Of a stretch of DNA of 64,000 bases, positions 1 to 9,710 are shown one piece after another. A model generated the notes under the pieces. It worked only from the letters and a program-made list of their open reading frames with translations. It was not told the origin of the DNA and ran no database searches. The stretch spans positions 1 through 64,000 of the forward strand of contig NZ_CP107030.1 in assembly GCF_027474825.1 (NCBI RefSeq), in the 5' to 3' direction. The position numbers and the translations under genes are program-made. The stretch is from Maribacter halichondriae. GTDB taxonomy: Bacteria > Bacteroidota > Bacteroidia > Flavobacteriales > Flavobacteriaceae. Positions within the stretch are counted from its first letter, which is position 1. Every line of letters begins with the position of its first letter.

Positions 1-1425
1 ATGAGTGTGACTGCTAATTCCGTATGGAACAATTGCTTGGCTTTTATCAAAGATAATATCCAGCCGCAGGCATTCAAAACGTGGTTTGAGCCCATCAAGC
101 CTGTTAAGCTTTCCGAAAACGCCTTAAGCATACAAGTACCGAGCAAATTCTTTTACGAATGGCTCGAAGAACATTATGTGAAAATCTTAAAAGTCGCCCT
201 GACACGCGAACTCGGTGAAACGGCCAAATTGGTCTATATCATTCGTATGGAGAACACCTATGGTAATCGAGAGCCCTTTACCGAAAAAATACCCAGTTCA
301 AATCGAAGTGGTATGACCCCACAAGAAATGGACGTCCCTATTAAATCAAAAAATCCTGAGCTTAGGAACCCTTTTGTAATCCCTGGAATCCGAAATATTA
401 AAATCGAATCGCAGCTCAATCCGAATTATAATTTTGAAAACTTTTTAGAAGGCGATTCGAACCGTTTGGCTCGTTCTGCCGGTATGGCCGTAGCGAACAA
501 ACCGGGTGGTACATCGTTCAATCCTTTATTGGTATTCGGGGGCGTAGGATTGGGAAAAACCCATTTGGCCCATGCCATTGGGGTTGAGATAAAGGATAAA
601 TATCCTGAAAGAACGGTACTTTATATTTCTGCGGAAAAATTTACGCAACAGTACATCGAATCGGTCAAAAAAAATACCCGAAATGATTTTATACATTTTT
701 ATCAATTGATCGATGTGTTGATTATTGATGACGTACAGTTTCTTTCCGGAAAGTCGGGAACGCAAGACGTCTTCTTCCATATTTTCAATCATCTACATCA
801 AAATGGAAAGCAGGTTATATTGACATCAGATAAAGCACCTGTCGATATGCAAGATATCGAGCAAAGACTTCTTTCCCGCTTTAAATGGGGACTTTCGGCA
901 GAATTGCAAAATCCGGATTATGAAACCCGTATTTCCATCCTAAAAAATAAATTGTACCGAGACGGCGTGGAGATGCCCGATGATATTATCGAATATGTCG
1001 CCAAACATATAAAAACCAATATTCGAGAACTTGAAGGTGCCATCATATCACTCATCGCACAATCTTCATTCAACAAAAAAGAGGTGACCTTGGAACTCGC
1101 CCAGCATGTGGTAGAAAAATTTGTAAAGAATACCAAGCGCGAAGTTTCCATAGATTACATTCAAAAAGTGGTCTCGGACTATTTCGAAATGGATGTTGCC
1201 ACATTACAGTCAAAAACAAGAAAGAGACATATCGTTCAAGCAAGGCAGCTGGCAATGTTCTTTGCCAAAAAGTTTACGAAAGCTTCTTTGGCAAGTATCG
1301 GTTCTCAAATCGGAAAACGCGATCATGCCACCGTACTTCATGCTTGTAAAACGGTTGATAACCTCGCTGAAACCGATAAGCAGTTTCGCAAGTATATTGA
1401 CGACTTGACCAAAAAATTCTCTTAA
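1..1425 (+). CDS. dnaA: Chromosomal replication initiator protein DnaA
   Basis: DnaA is the AAA+ ATPase that binds DnaA boxes and opens the origin. The 474-residue protein has all four domains: an N-terminal helicase-interaction domain (about 1-85), a variable linker (about 90-130), the AAA+ core with Walker A GGVGLGKT at 180-187 and Walker B LIIDDVQF near 240-247, and a C-terminal DNA-binding domain carrying the DnaA signature IGKRDHATVLHACK. The length is normal. The window begins exactly at its ATG, so the upstream promoter and any DnaA boxes lie outside. A phosphatase gene follows after 6 bases, suggesting co-transcription. Confidence 0.98.
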   Translation: MSVTANSVWNNCLAFIKDNIQPQAFKTWFEPIKPVKLSENALSIQVPSKFFYEWLEEHYVKILKVALTRELGETAKLVYIIRMENTYGNREPFTEKIPSSNRSGMTPQEMDVPIKSKNPELRNPFVIPGIRNIKIESQLNPNYNFENFLEGDSNRLARSAGMAVANKPGGTSFNPLLVFGGVGLGKTHLAHAIGVEIKDKYPERTVLYISAEKFTQQYIESVKKNTRNDFIHFYQLIDVLIIDDVQFLSGKSGTQDVFFHIFNHLHQNGKQVILTSDKAPVDMQDIEQRLLSRFKWGLSAELQNPDYETRISILKNKLYRDGVEMPDDIIEYVAKHIKTNIRELEGAIISLIAQSSFNKKEVTLELAQHVVEKFVKNTKREVSIDYIQKVVSDYFEMDVATLQSKTRKRHIVQARQLAMFFAKKFTKASLASIGSQIGKRDHATVLHACKTVDNLAETDKQFRKYIDDLTKKFS

Positions 1426-1431
1426 ATCTTA

Positions 1432-1899
1432 ATGCCTGTCAAAATTTTGATGGTTTGTCTCGGTAACATCTGTAGGTCGCCATTGGCCGAGGGTATTCTT
1501 CAAAGCAAGGTAGACACTAGTGCAGTATACGTCGATTCGGCTGGCACAGGAGGATATCATATAGGCAATCCGCCCGATAAAAGAAGTATTGCCGTCGCAT
1601 CTAAATACGGACTCGATATTTCGCACCAGCGGTGTCGTCAAGTCACTAGGGAAGATTTCGAGAACTTCGATATTATCTACGCCATGGACAGGAATAATTA
1701 TTTAAGCCTGATCCACATGGCCGAAAACGAAGGCCAAATTTCGAAAGTACGACTGCTTTTGGAGGAAGTCTCGATTGGAACCAGCGAAGTGCCCGATCCC
1801 TACTATGGTGGCAAAGATGGTTTTGAAAAGATATTTACGATGATAAATGATGCCTGTGATGCCGTTGCCCTGCGGTTGAAAACCAGGAATATAAACTGA
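1432..1899 (+). CDS. Low-molecular-weight protein-tyrosine-phosphatase
   Basis: This cytoplasmic phosphatase (155 aa, typical length) uses a cysteine nucleophile. The P-loop CLGNICRS lies at residues 9-16 (C9, R15 of the CX5R motif) and the general-acid loop DPYYG is present near residue 123. It sits 6 bases after dnaA and 2 bases before a methyltransferase gene, so the three are probably one transcript; dnaA followed by this phosphatase is a common flavobacterial gene order. Its substrate cannot be read from the sequence. No capsule or kinase genes lie nearby. Confidence 0.93.
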   Translation: MPVKILMVCLGNICRSPLAEGILQSKVDTSAVYVDSAGTGGYHIGNPPDKRSIAVASKYGLDISHQRCRQVTREDFENFDIIYAMDRNNYLSLIHMAENEGQISKVRLLLEEVSIGTSEVPDPYYGGKDGFEKIFTMINDACDAVALRLKTRNIN

Positions 1900-1901
1900 C
1901 C

Positions 1902-2627
1902 ATGACCAAAAACGACAAAAAAACATTGGGCAAACTCTACCTGATCCCTTCTACTTTAGGTGATAATGAACCCTTGGAGGTATTGCCGATTTCTATCAAA
2001 AGAGTAATTGAAAGTGTCGATTATTACATCGTCGAAAATGAAAAAACGGCACGTAGGTTCATCAAAAAAATAAGCCCGAGAAAATCACAACCAAGTCTTC
2101 ATTTAGAGGTATTGAACAAATATACCGAACCAGAAAGCATTCCATCGTACCTGACGCCTTGTTACGAGGGTTTCAATATTGGGGTGCTATCTGAAGCAGG
2201 TTGCCCCGGAATCGCCGACCCCGGAGCTGAAGTCGTCAAGGTTGCCCACGAAAAAGGAATTCAGGTCGTTCCGTTGGTCGGGCCATCTTCTATCTTTATG
2301 GCACTTATGGCAAGTGGCCTTAATGGTCAAAGTTTTGCCTTCAATGGATATCTGCCGATTGATATTTCGGAACGTAAAAAAGCAATCAAGAAGCTTGAAA
2401 AAATATCCATAGATCAACAGCAATCGCAAATATTCATTGAAACACCCTATAGAAATGATAAGTTGCTTGCCGATTTATTGAAAAACCTCGCTCAAAGCAC
2501 TAAACTATGTATTGCCTGTGATATTACCTTGTCCACCGAATACATTCTGACTTTACCTATCTCGGCATGGAAAAAAATAACGTTGGATCTGCACAAAAGA
2601 CCCGCTATTTTTATCATTCAAGGATAA
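1902..2627 (+). CDS. SAM-dependent methyltransferase, tetrapyrrole-methylase/RsmI-like family
   Basis: A 241-residue protein of the tetrapyrrole methylase superfamily. The block EAGCPGIADPGA (about residues 97-108), followed by VPLVGPSSI, matches RsmI-type enzymes, which 2'-O-methylate C1402 of 16S rRNA. The N-terminus (KLYLIPSTLG) differs from classical RsmI (YVVATPIGN), as in the second RsmI-like paralogue that Bacteroidota often carry, so the exact substrate is uncertain. It follows the phosphatase gene by 2 bases. Confidence 0.85.
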   Translation: MTKNDKKTLGKLYLIPSTLGDNEPLEVLPISIKRVIESVDYYIVENEKTARRFIKKISPRKSQPSLHLEVLNKYTEPESIPSYLTPCYEGFNIGVLSEAGCPGIADPGAEVVKVAHEKGIQVVPLVGPSSIFMALMASGLNGQSFAFNGYLPIDISERKKAIKKLEKISIDQQQSQIFIETPYRNDKLLADLLKNLAQSTKLCIACDITLSTEYILTLPISAWKKITLDLHKRPAIFIIQG

Positions 2628-2631
2628 AATA

Positions 2632-2655
2632 AACCCCGATGTTTCCATCAGGGTC
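2632..2655. terminator. Weak hairpin between convergent genes
   Basis: The stem ACCCCGATG / CATCAGGGT has one mismatch and a TTTC loop. It lies just after the methyltransferase stop and before the stop of the convergent transglycosylase-like gene. There is no strong T-run on either side, so terminator function is only a suggestion. Confidence 0.4.
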
Positions 2656-2683
2656 TATCCATTTTCATATGTATATAATTATC

Positions 2684-3337
2684 TTAGACTTTCGGATTCC
2701 GCTTGGGAGAGACATGTGACACGTCATATCCCGAAAACTTTTTGAGGTATTTAGCGATGGTCGTACCATAGGCATCGGCCACATCAATCTGTCCGTAAGA
2801 CCTCAAGTATTTTTTCACATTACCGGCACCGGCCAAATGAGCAGCAGCCAACATACCAGACTCCGTGATTTTGGTGCCGCCTATATACTTTCCGACGAAG
2901 CGGTCAATGTCACGTCGAAGTATCCATTTATTGCGGGCGATATTGGTATGAAATACCTTTTCTTGTAATTCAGGATTATTCAAAAAATAGGTAGAATTAT
3001 AAACCCCCATTAATTGAAGGGTTCCAATTCCGAATTGATATTTTCCCAAATACCCTAAGGTATTGATGGAAAAATAATCACCTCGAGACTCCTTAAAGGC
3101 CAAAGCCTCTTTAAAGCCAATGTACGAACTTCCCAAAAAGGGAGGCGCAACGATTGTAGTAGCAATAGGAGTCTCATATTTGGGGTACGAGAACTCAGTA
3201 GGTTCAGTTACCTTAAGAGTCTCGGGCACTTCGACTTTTGAAGTATACCTGAAACTCATTAAGATGAGGAGCATGATAAGAGAACTGAAAAAAATGACAC
3301 ATCTTCTCATATCTCTGTTTTTCATAAGACTCACCAA
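2684..3337 (-). CDS. Lytic transglycosylase-like exported protein
   Basis: A 217-residue protein with an N-terminal membrane or signal segment (about 12-28) and a periplasmic domain. The stretch FKESRGDY (E83) followed by LGKYQFGIGTLQ resembles the catalytic glutamate region of soluble lytic transglycosylases and lysozyme-like folds; a later AAAHLAGAGNVKKYL block fits the same fold. The likely role is peptidoglycan cleavage, which agrees with the neighbouring mltG and dapF on the same strand. Three in-frame ATG codons lie within the first ten codons, so the start is uncertain by up to nine residues. Confidence 0.7.
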   Translation of the reverse strand: MVSLMKNRDMRRCVIFFSSLIMLLILMSFRYTSKVEVPETLKVTEPTEFSYPKYETPIATTIVAPPFLGSSYIGFKEALAFKESRGDYFSINTLGYLGKYQFGIGTLQLMGVYNSTYFLNNPELQEKVFHTNIARNKWILRRDIDRFVGKYIGGTKITESGMLAAAHLAGAGNVKKYLRSYGQIDVADAYGTTIAKYLKKFSGYDVSHVSPKRNPKV

Positions 3338-3459
3338 AAAATAATGGTAAGCTTATATTTCACATGACAAAGATACGTTCGTATTGAAAGGCTGGCCTTC
3401 ACGCTTGTGTTAAAAATATCTAATATTTGTTAACAAGTCTTAAAATAGCGATAAAAGGA

Positions 3460-4503
3460 CTATCTGTTTATTTTCTGGGCGTTTATCCACTGGATGTACT
3501 GCACCTTATTGCGGTTATGCTGCGCAATGGTCTTGGCAAATTTGTGATAGCCGAAGTCTTCTACGTTGGCCACCATATAGTAGTATTCATGTTTTTCAGG
3601 TTTCAGAACAGCGTCTATCGCTGACATATCGGGCATCGTTATCGGGCCAGGAGGCACACCTGCGTATTTATAGGTATTATACGGCGAGTCGAGTTCGAGG
3701 TCTTTGTAAAGTACTCTTTTAATGACCGTATCGAAATTTCCCGAATATTTTTTTATGGCATATATCACCGTGGGGTCGGCCTGTAACAACATTCCGGATT
3801 TTAGACGGTTTAAATAAAGTCCGGCCACACGTGGGCGTTCCTCCACTTTTGCCGTTTCTTTGTGTACAATGGATGCAAGGGCAACAACCCCTTCTGGGGT
3901 CATTCCCATTTCCTTTGCCTTGGTAAGGCGCTCTTCGTTCCAAAAGCGCTTGTATTCGGCCAACATGCGATCTCTGAACTTATCGGCCGAAGTATTCCAA
4001 AAAAATTCATAGCTGTTCGGCAAGTACATGCTCAATTTATTATCCTCGTTGAAACCATTGCCTTCGAAAAAAGACGGATCTTCGAAGGATGCCAATAAGC
4101 TCAAGCTATCTGCTTCTATTTGACCTGCGATTCGCCCGGCAAGATCCTTTAGGGTCTCTTGATTATTGAAAGCCACCTTGACCGGTATATTATTGGCGCG
4201 AAGAGAATTAATAATATCATTATTGTTCATTCCCTTTTTGATGGCATATTTTCCACCTTTGATATTCCCTGTATATCCTTTTCTTTCGGCCACTTTTTCG
4301 AAAGAAGCCATATCTGCCAATAGCGGTTCAAGTGTTTTTTTTACTTCATCGAAAGTAGCATCCGTAGGAATATAGATAAACGCTTCATCATTATTGAATT
4401 TTGTATTCGGCGAGAATATGGCATCATAGACATTATAGGCAAAAAATCCGCCAACTACCAACCCTAGGAGGGCCACAATCAATATAATTTTTTTGATATA
4501 CAT
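3460..4503 (-). CDS. mltG: Endolytic murein transglycosylase MltG
   Basis: MltG (YceG family) cleaves nascent glycan strands and acts as a terminase for peptidoglycan polymerisation. The 347-residue protein has one N-terminal transmembrane helix (about 6-25), a LysM-like region, then the YceG core with IVHKETAKVEERPRVAGLYLN, containing the catalytic glutamate, and the downstream LQADPTVIYA and SPYNTY segments. The length is normal. Its ATG shares a base with the stop of the upstream GNAT gene, pointing to translational coupling in a dapF-GNAT-mltG operon. Confidence 0.95.
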   Translation of the reverse strand: MYIKKIILIVALLGLVVGGFFAYNVYDAIFSPNTKFNNDEAFIYIPTDATFDEVKKTLEPLLADMASFEKVAERKGYTGNIKGGKYAIKKGMNNNDIINSLRANNIPVKVAFNNQETLKDLAGRIAGQIEADSLSLLASFEDPSFFEGNGFNEDNKLSMYLPNSYEFFWNTSADKFRDRMLAEYKRFWNEERLTKAKEMGMTPEGVVALASIVHKETAKVEERPRVAGLYLNRLKSGMLLQADPTVIYAIKKYSGNFDTVIKRVLYKDLELDSPYNTYKYAGVPPGPITMPDMSAIDAVLKPEKHEYYYMVANVEDFGYHKFAKTIAQHNRNKVQYIQWINAQKINR

Positions 4504-5027
4504 CAGGATTTTATTTTTTGGAACAATAGTTCATTTTTATAGCCTACATTCGAGTAGATCCAGTCTTTCTTGGTACCGACTTCCTCGAATCCGAGCTTTT
4601 TAAACAAATGGATACTAGCAGCATTATCTTCCATCACATTGGCATAGATCTGATGTAATTGCAGTGCGGAGAAAGCATAATCTACAAGTAAGGATATAGC
4701 CTCGGCTCCTACCCCTTTGTTGCGTTCTTTTTCTTCAAGGACCACAAGGCCGAGACCAGCCCGGTGGTTTTTTGGGTCAAAATCAAAAAGGTCGATAAGA
4801 CCGATGACACTATTTTTTAGGTTGCAGATACATAAACGTAACTGCTTGACATCAAAAATGTCGCGATGCGCATTATCAAGATAGAGTTTTAGCACGTGCT
4901 TTGAAAAAGGGGTCACCGTATTACTGATTTCCCAAATCGCGGTATTGTTCTCCAATTGATACAAAAATTCGAGATCATCAGGCTCAAGAGCCCTCAAATA
5001 AATATGTTCGCCTTTTAGTGTCAACAA
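4503..5027 (-). CDS. GNAT family N-acetyltransferase (RimJ/RimL-like)
   Basis: A 174-residue acetyltransferase of the RimJ/RimL type. It has the N-terminal EHIYLRALEPDDLEFLYQ pattern, the acetyl-CoA motif region LEEKERNKGVGAEAISLL, and the C-terminal NAASIHLFKKLGFEEVG. The substrate is unknown. It overlaps the 3' end of dapF by 7 bases and mltG by 1 base, so it is tightly embedded in the cell-wall operon. Confidence 0.88.
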   Translation of the reverse strand: MLTLKGEHIYLRALEPDDLEFLYQLENNTAIWEISNTVTPFSKHVLKLYLDNAHRDIFDVKQLRLCICNLKNSVIGLIDLFDFDPKNHRAGLGLVVLEEKERNKGVGAEAISLLVDYAFSALQLHQIYANVMEDNAASIHLFKKLGFEEVGTKKDWIYSNVGYKNELLFQKIKS

Positions 5028-5796
5028 TCGATTTCTCCTTTAAAGACCTGTTTTACAGGTCCTATTAAAAAAATATTCCGATACTTTTCATTTTCAACGT
5101 CAAAAGTGACCTGCAGATTTCCGCCAAGTGTATGTACAGTTATAGTTTGGCTATCCGTTTTTCCTGAATTATGCATCGCTAAGGCCACCGCGGTGACTCC
5201 GGTACCACATGACAAGGTCTCATCTTCGACACCACGCTCGTAGGTGCGCACCGAAAAAGTGCCATCATCTTCGGGTTTTACGAAATTGATATTGCTTCCG
5301 TTTTGCCCATAGAGTCCGTATCGTATTTTTTTCCTTCTTTGTATACCTTAAATCTTTCCAAGTCGTCCACAATCTGAACATGATGCGGTGATCCGGTATT
5401 CAAAAATAGGGCCTTGGGTTTGGTCTTGATTTCTTCTACATCTTGCATTTGAAGGCTGACTTCTTCCTGCTCTATTGTGGCCTTGTGCAATCCGTCAACG
5501 GCATTAAAAGTGGCATGATTTGAAACTATCCCCAAATAATTCGCAAAGGCCATGGCACATCTCCCCCCGTTACCACACATGCTACCCTCGTTTCCATCTG
5601 AATTAAAATACACCATTTTAAAATCTGACATTTGGTCATTTTGCAATAATATAAGGCCATCCGCACCAATGCCAAATTTTCTGTTGCACAAAAAAGAGAC
5701 CAGTTTAGTATCGTTTTTGGGGAAAAAGTCAGTACGATTATCGACCATTATAAAGTCGTTTCCCGTACCCTGGTATTTATAAAAAGTAAGTCTCAT
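5021..5796 (-). pseudogene. dapF: Diaminopimelate epimerase, interrupted by one frameshift
   Basis: DapF converts LL- to meso-diaminopimelate, for lysine and peptidoglycan. The N-terminal half (from ATG at 5796) has YQGTGNDFIMVDN and the first catalytic cysteine in GNGGRCAMAF; the C-terminal half has SCGTGVTAVALA with the second. The frame breaks at an A7 run on the coding strand (T7 at 5326-5332). One extra A restores a continuous protein through KEGKKIRYGLYGQNGSN to the C-terminal half, about 258 aa, the normal length. Since this is normally the only route to meso-DAP in such organisms, a sequencing error or tolerated slippage is likelier than gene death. Confidence 0.9.
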
Positions 5797-5936
5797 CTTC
5801 AAAATAGAACCACAAAGATATGACTTTATTTAAGGATTTTTTAGCAGTTAAAAACTCGTTAAACTACAAAACTGGGATGCAAAAAAAGTTAATTTTACAT
5901 TGTCAACATTTGAAAATCCAAATTCGTTCAATAAAT

Positions 5937-7335
5937 ATGAAAAAAATAACAAGTTCACTATTGATTGCCATTTTTGCAGGTGCAATCACCCTTGGGGCCT
6001 ACAAGCTTTTCTTCGAAAATACGAATTATGCCATTTTATCGAATGACGATAGTGGCCCTACGTTTACCACAAGTCTTAAGCCGACATCGGCGAAAGGCGC
6101 CGGAATCAATGAGATAGATTTTACGGCTGCGGCAGAGAATACGGTTAACGCCGTGGTACACGTAAAAAATGTAACCCTTAGCCAAGGGCCAAGCAATCCG
6201 TTGGAATTTATTTTTGGTTCTGGGCAAAATGCTCGGCCACAAGTAGGGACAGGCTCTGGAGTCATTATTACTTCAGATGGTTACATCGTAACGAACAACC
6301 ACGTGGTGGACAACGCAAGTCAATTGCAGGTTACCTTGAATAATAATAAAACATATGATGCAGAGTTTATTGGTGCCGACCCAAACTCCGATATTGCATT
6401 ACTTAAAATTGATGCTGAAAGTAAACTACCCTATCTTGCTTTTGGGAATTCGGATAATGCCAAGATCGGTGAATGGGTCTTGGCCGTTGGAAACCCATTT
6501 AATCTTACCTCTACCGTAACGGCAGGAATTGTAAGTGCAAAGGCAAGAAATCTTGATCCTAGAAGGGGTCAATCTTTCATACAAACCGATGCGGCCGTAA
6601 ATCCGGGAAACAGTGGTGGTGCTTTGGTAAATACCAATGGAGATTTGATAGGAATCAATACGGCCATTACCTCGCGAACAGGATCCTATGTGGGGTATTC
6701 TTTTGCCGTACCCAGCAACATTGCCAAAAAAGTGGTCGACGACATCATGGAATACGGTAATGTGCAGAAGGCATTTTTAGGGATTTCTTCAATTCCACTA
6801 AACACAAAGGATGCCATTGAGAAAGGAGTCAACGACATCGACGGTGTTTTTGTGGCCTACGTCCAAGATGATTCCGGAGCTATGGATGCTGGATTCGTTG
6901 AAGGGGATATCATAAAACAAGTGGACAATATTAAGGTTCGAAAGTTTGCCGAACTCAATGGGTATATTTCTTCCAAAAGACCAGGGTGATAAAATCAATG
7001 TTGCTTTTGAACGAGATGGATATATCAAAGAAGTTATGGTCACCCTGAAGAAAAAACAAACCTTGGAGGTACCTGTAATGGGCCTTACCGTTAAAGATTT
7101 GACCGATGATGACAAGAAAAAGTTTAAGGTTAAGAAGGGTGTAAAAATTGTAGATGTTCCTGAACTATATAATGATTATGGTCTCGAGGGCAAAGTACTA
7201 TTATCCGTCGACAATGAGGAAATAAATGATATTCAAGAAGCCTATGAACTGTTCGGCCAAATTTCCAGATACGGAAAGACCGTAATAACGATGGTCAACG
7301 AAAAAGGAGAAAGGGAAAGACTTATCTTTCAATAA
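5937..7335 (+). pseudogene. HtrA/Deg-family periplasmic serine protease, one frameshift
   Basis: A trypsin-like periplasmic protease and chaperone (DegP/DegQ family) for misfolded envelope proteins. I chose ATG 5937 because a membrane/signal segment follows at once (MKKITSSLLIAIFAG). The catalytic triad is visible: His in NNHVVD, Asp in PNSDIALLKI, Ser in NPGNSGGAL. One PDZ domain follows and a second shorter one ends the protein. The frame breaks at GGG 6984-6986; removing one G restores the conserved RPGDKI of PDZ1 and gives about 465 aa. This is the clearest apparent insertion among the broken genes. Confidence 0.9.
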
Positions 7336-7350
7336 AAAGGTTTTGGCCTA

Positions 7351-7390
7351 AAAAGAAAAACGCCCCTAAAATGGGGGCGTTTTTCTTTTT
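7351..7390 (+). terminator. Rho-independent terminator after htrA
   Basis: A GC-rich stem AACGCCCC / GGGGGCGTT with a TAAAAT-type loop is followed by a T-rich tail. It lies 16 bases after the htrA stop and ahead of the GAPDH promoter region. Confidence 0.88.
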
Positions 7391-7420
7391 GGTTTTACCA
7401 ACGAAAACCTTTGAAATAGC

Positions 7421-7428
7421 TACTTTTG
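7421..7428 (+). promoter_or_regulatory. Bacteroidota -7 promoter element for GAPDH
   Basis: TACTTTTG matches the TAnnTTTG -7 consensus of the Bacteroidota primary sigma factor and lies 28 bases before the GAPDH start. No TTG is found at the usual 19-21 base spacing upstream, so only the -7 half is supported. Confidence 0.45.
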
Positions 7429-7456
7429 TAGCGATAGAAAACTTTTAACCAAAGTA

Positions 7457-8905
7457 ATGGCATCGATAAAATCATACGAAAAAGAACTAGCCTTTCAGGC
7501 AGACCGTAGAAAGGCAACAACCGAATTCATTAAGATTACCAGCGATTTGTGGTATGACAAATCCATCGAGATCGTACTCTTTAAGAACCAGGTTATTGAT
7601 AAAAATGTCAGTGATATTATAAATCTCCACGAATATGCAGGTGAATTTGTTCAAAAACCCATCTCAATTTTTGATTCTGTCGAGTTGCTTCGGGCTATTA
7701 ATGATATAAAACTACCACCTTCAAAACTCGACATTGGAAAATTGACCTACGAATACCATTCCGATGATAATAATTTCAATGATGTCAAGGCCTTTGTATT
7801 GGACAAATTGCAGAATGCCGATGAAACCGCAGGTATCAAACCAAAAGACGTGGTGCTCTATGGATTTGGAAGAATTGGTAGACTCTTGGCGCGAGAATTG
7901 ATGGCAAAGACGGGTAAAGGCAATCAATTGAGATTGAGGGCCATCGTTACAAGAGGAGGAAATGACGTCGAGACGCTTGAAAAAAGAGCCAATTTACTTA
8001 GAATCGATTCGGTTCATGGCCAGTTCATGGGTACTGTTGATATCGATTTGAAAAGAAATGCATTATTGATAAACGGAACCACCGTTCATATGATCAACGC
8101 AAATAATCCTGAGGATATCGATTATTCGCAATTCGGAATTTCAGATGCCCTTATCATTGACAATACAGGTGCTTTTAGAACCAAAGAAGAACTTGGTAGG
8201 CACCTAAAGGCCAAAGGGGCAAGTCAAGTACTGCTAACGGCTCCCGGAAAAGAAGTACCGAATATTGTTCATGGCGTAAACCATAAGGATTATAACCCTG
8301 ATAAAACGAAAATCTACTCGGCGGCTTCATGCACTACCAATGCCATTACCCCTATTTTAAAGGTAGTTGAAGATTCACTGGGAATAAAGAAAGGTCATCT
8401 TGAAACGATACACGCCTACACCAACGACCAGAACCTGGTCGACAATATGCACGGCAAATACCGACGTGGAAGGGCGGCGGCACTGAATATGGTCATTACA
8501 GAGACCGGTGCGGGTGAAGCTGTTTCCAAGGCTTTGCCATCTTTAAAAGGTAAACTTACCTCTAATGCGATACGTGTTCCCGTGCCCAATGGTTCATTAG
8601 CGATACTAAATCTCGAAATCAAGAATAAAACCTCGTTGGACGGTGTTAACACCATGCTAAAGAAGTATGCGTTAGAAGGTGATTTGGTGGAGCAAATCAA
8701 ATATTCTTTAAGCAAAGAAATGGTATCCACGGATATTGTGGGTACTTCGGCTCCATCAATTTACGATAGTAAGGCGACTATTGTGTCCGATAATGGAAAA
8801 AATATAGTATTGTATATATGGTATGACAACGAATATGGATATTCGCATCAGGTAATCCGCTTGGCCAAATATATTGCCAAAGTTCGAAGGTTCACTTACT
8901 ATTAG
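7457..8905 (+). CDS. Glyceraldehyde-3-phosphate dehydrogenase, long N-terminally extended form
   Basis: Interconverts glyceraldehyde-3-phosphate and 1,3-bisphosphoglycerate. The 482-residue protein carries about 130 extra N-terminal residues before the NAD(P)-binding motif YGFGRIGR (135-142). The catalytic cysteine is C292 in SAASCTTNAITP. Later conserved segments include RVPVPNGSLA and WYDNEYGYSHQV. Long GAPDHs of this type are known in Bacteroidota and usually occur beside a normal-length paralogue used in glycolysis. Cofactor preference cannot be decided here. It is monocistronic, with a terminator upstream and its own -7 element. Confidence 0.95.
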   Translation: MASIKSYEKELAFQADRRKATTEFIKITSDLWYDKSIEIVLFKNQVIDKNVSDIINLHEYAGEFVQKPISIFDSVELLRAINDIKLPPSKLDIGKLTYEYHSDDNNFNDVKAFVLDKLQNADETAGIKPKDVVLYGFGRIGRLLARELMAKTGKGNQLRLRAIVTRGGNDVETLEKRANLLRIDSVHGQFMGTVDIDLKRNALLINGTTVHMINANNPEDIDYSQFGISDALIIDNTGAFRTKEELGRHLKAKGASQVLLTAPGKEVPNIVHGVNHKDYNPDKTKIYSAASCTTNAITPILKVVEDSLGIKKGHLETIHAYTNDQNLVDNMHGKYRRGRAAALNMVITETGAGEAVSKALPSLKGKLTSNAIRVPVPNGSLAILNLEIKNKTSLDGVNTMLKKYALEGDLVEQIKYSLSKEMVSTDIVGTSAPSIYDSKATIVSDNGKNIVLYIWYDNEYGYSHQVIRLAKYIAKVRRFTYY

Positions 8906-9051
8906 GGTTTTTAATTTCAGCTTGTGAAAGCTATCTTACAACCCCTAATATCCCTTGAAAAGCAACCTTCTTTTCGATTTTTTTCTTAATTGATAATATT
9001 GGATTACTTTAGTCTTCTCTAAATCGTTTTTTAATACATAAGACCTAATAA

Positions 9052-9672
9052 ATGAAAGTTTTAAGACTACTCTTCATTGTGGTTTCCTTGCTGGCATTCA
9101 ACCTACAATATGCACAGGAAGCGGAACAGACAGAAATCCTCACCTTGGACGGTGGAAGCATAAACAGCCAATTCGAATTTGTTTATAAAAAATCGGGCAA
9201 TTATAGGGCCGAAGGAAAAAAATATGAAGTTGTAAGGACTATATCGCTTGACAAACTACGTCAGAATGTGCTCGACACACTGAAAGTTTATAGTGGGAAA
9301 GAAGCCGAGCTAAAGGGAACAATTGCCGGTCATGAGACCACCATTTCAGGTTTGAACAAAAAACTTGCTGAGACTACAAACAATCTGGCATCGGTTACCG
9401 AAGAAAAAGACAGCATGTCGTTCTTAGGGATCCTTGTGTCGAAAATCACCTACAATACTATTCTCTGGTCCATCATAGCGGGCTTATTGGCCTTGACCTT
9501 GTTCTTCATGTTCAAGTTCAGAAAAAGCAACGTGCTTACACAAGAGGCCAAATCAAACCTATCCGAACTGGAAAGCGAATATGAGGATCATAGGCGTCGG
9601 GCGCTTGAAAGAGAGCAGAAAATCAGCCGGCAGCTGCAAGACGAAATCAACAAATACAAAAAAGCAAAATAA
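9052..9672 (+). CDS. Conserved exported membrane protein with coiled coils (trmD-linked)
   Basis: A 206-residue protein with a signal peptide ending near AQEAEQ, a periplasmic region rich in alpha-helix and coiled coil (about 85-120), one transmembrane helix (about 130-155, TILWSIIAGLLALTLFFMF) and a charged cytoplasmic coiled-coil tail. Homologues next to trmD in flavobacteria are often labelled tRNA (guanine-N1)-methyltransferase, but there is no methyltransferase motif, so that name looks like a transferred error. Function is unknown; a scaffold or envelope-sensing role is possible. Confidence 0.8.
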   Translation: MKVLRLLFIVVSLLAFNLQYAQEAEQTEILTLDGGSINSQFEFVYKKSGNYRAEGKKYEVVRTISLDKLRQNVLDTLKVYSGKEAELKGTIAGHETTISGLNKKLAETTNNLASVTEEKDSMSFLGILVSKITYNTILWSIIAGLLALTLFFMFKFRKSNVLTQEAKSNLSELESEYEDHRRRALEREQKISRQLQDEINKYKKAK

Positions 9673-9677
9673 GAAAG

Positions 9678-9700
9678 AAGCTCCTCACGGGGCTTTTTTT
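9678..9700 (+). terminator. Rho-independent terminator
   Basis: AAGCTCC-TCAC-GGGGCTT is followed by T7. It starts 6 bases after the coiled-coil protein stop and ends 10 bases before the next gene. Confidence 0.75.
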
Positions 9701-9710
9701 AGCTTCAGTC

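Noticed and set aside
1-400. Replication origin within the window
   Set aside because: The window starts at the dnaA ATG, so upstream DnaA boxes are not included; no cluster of DnaA boxes was recognised in the first genes.
2179-2412. Alternate-frame open reading frames inside conserved genes (as here in the methyltransferase)
   Set aside because: They lie wholly inside well-supported genes, lack recognisable motifs and show skewed composition; treated as shadows.
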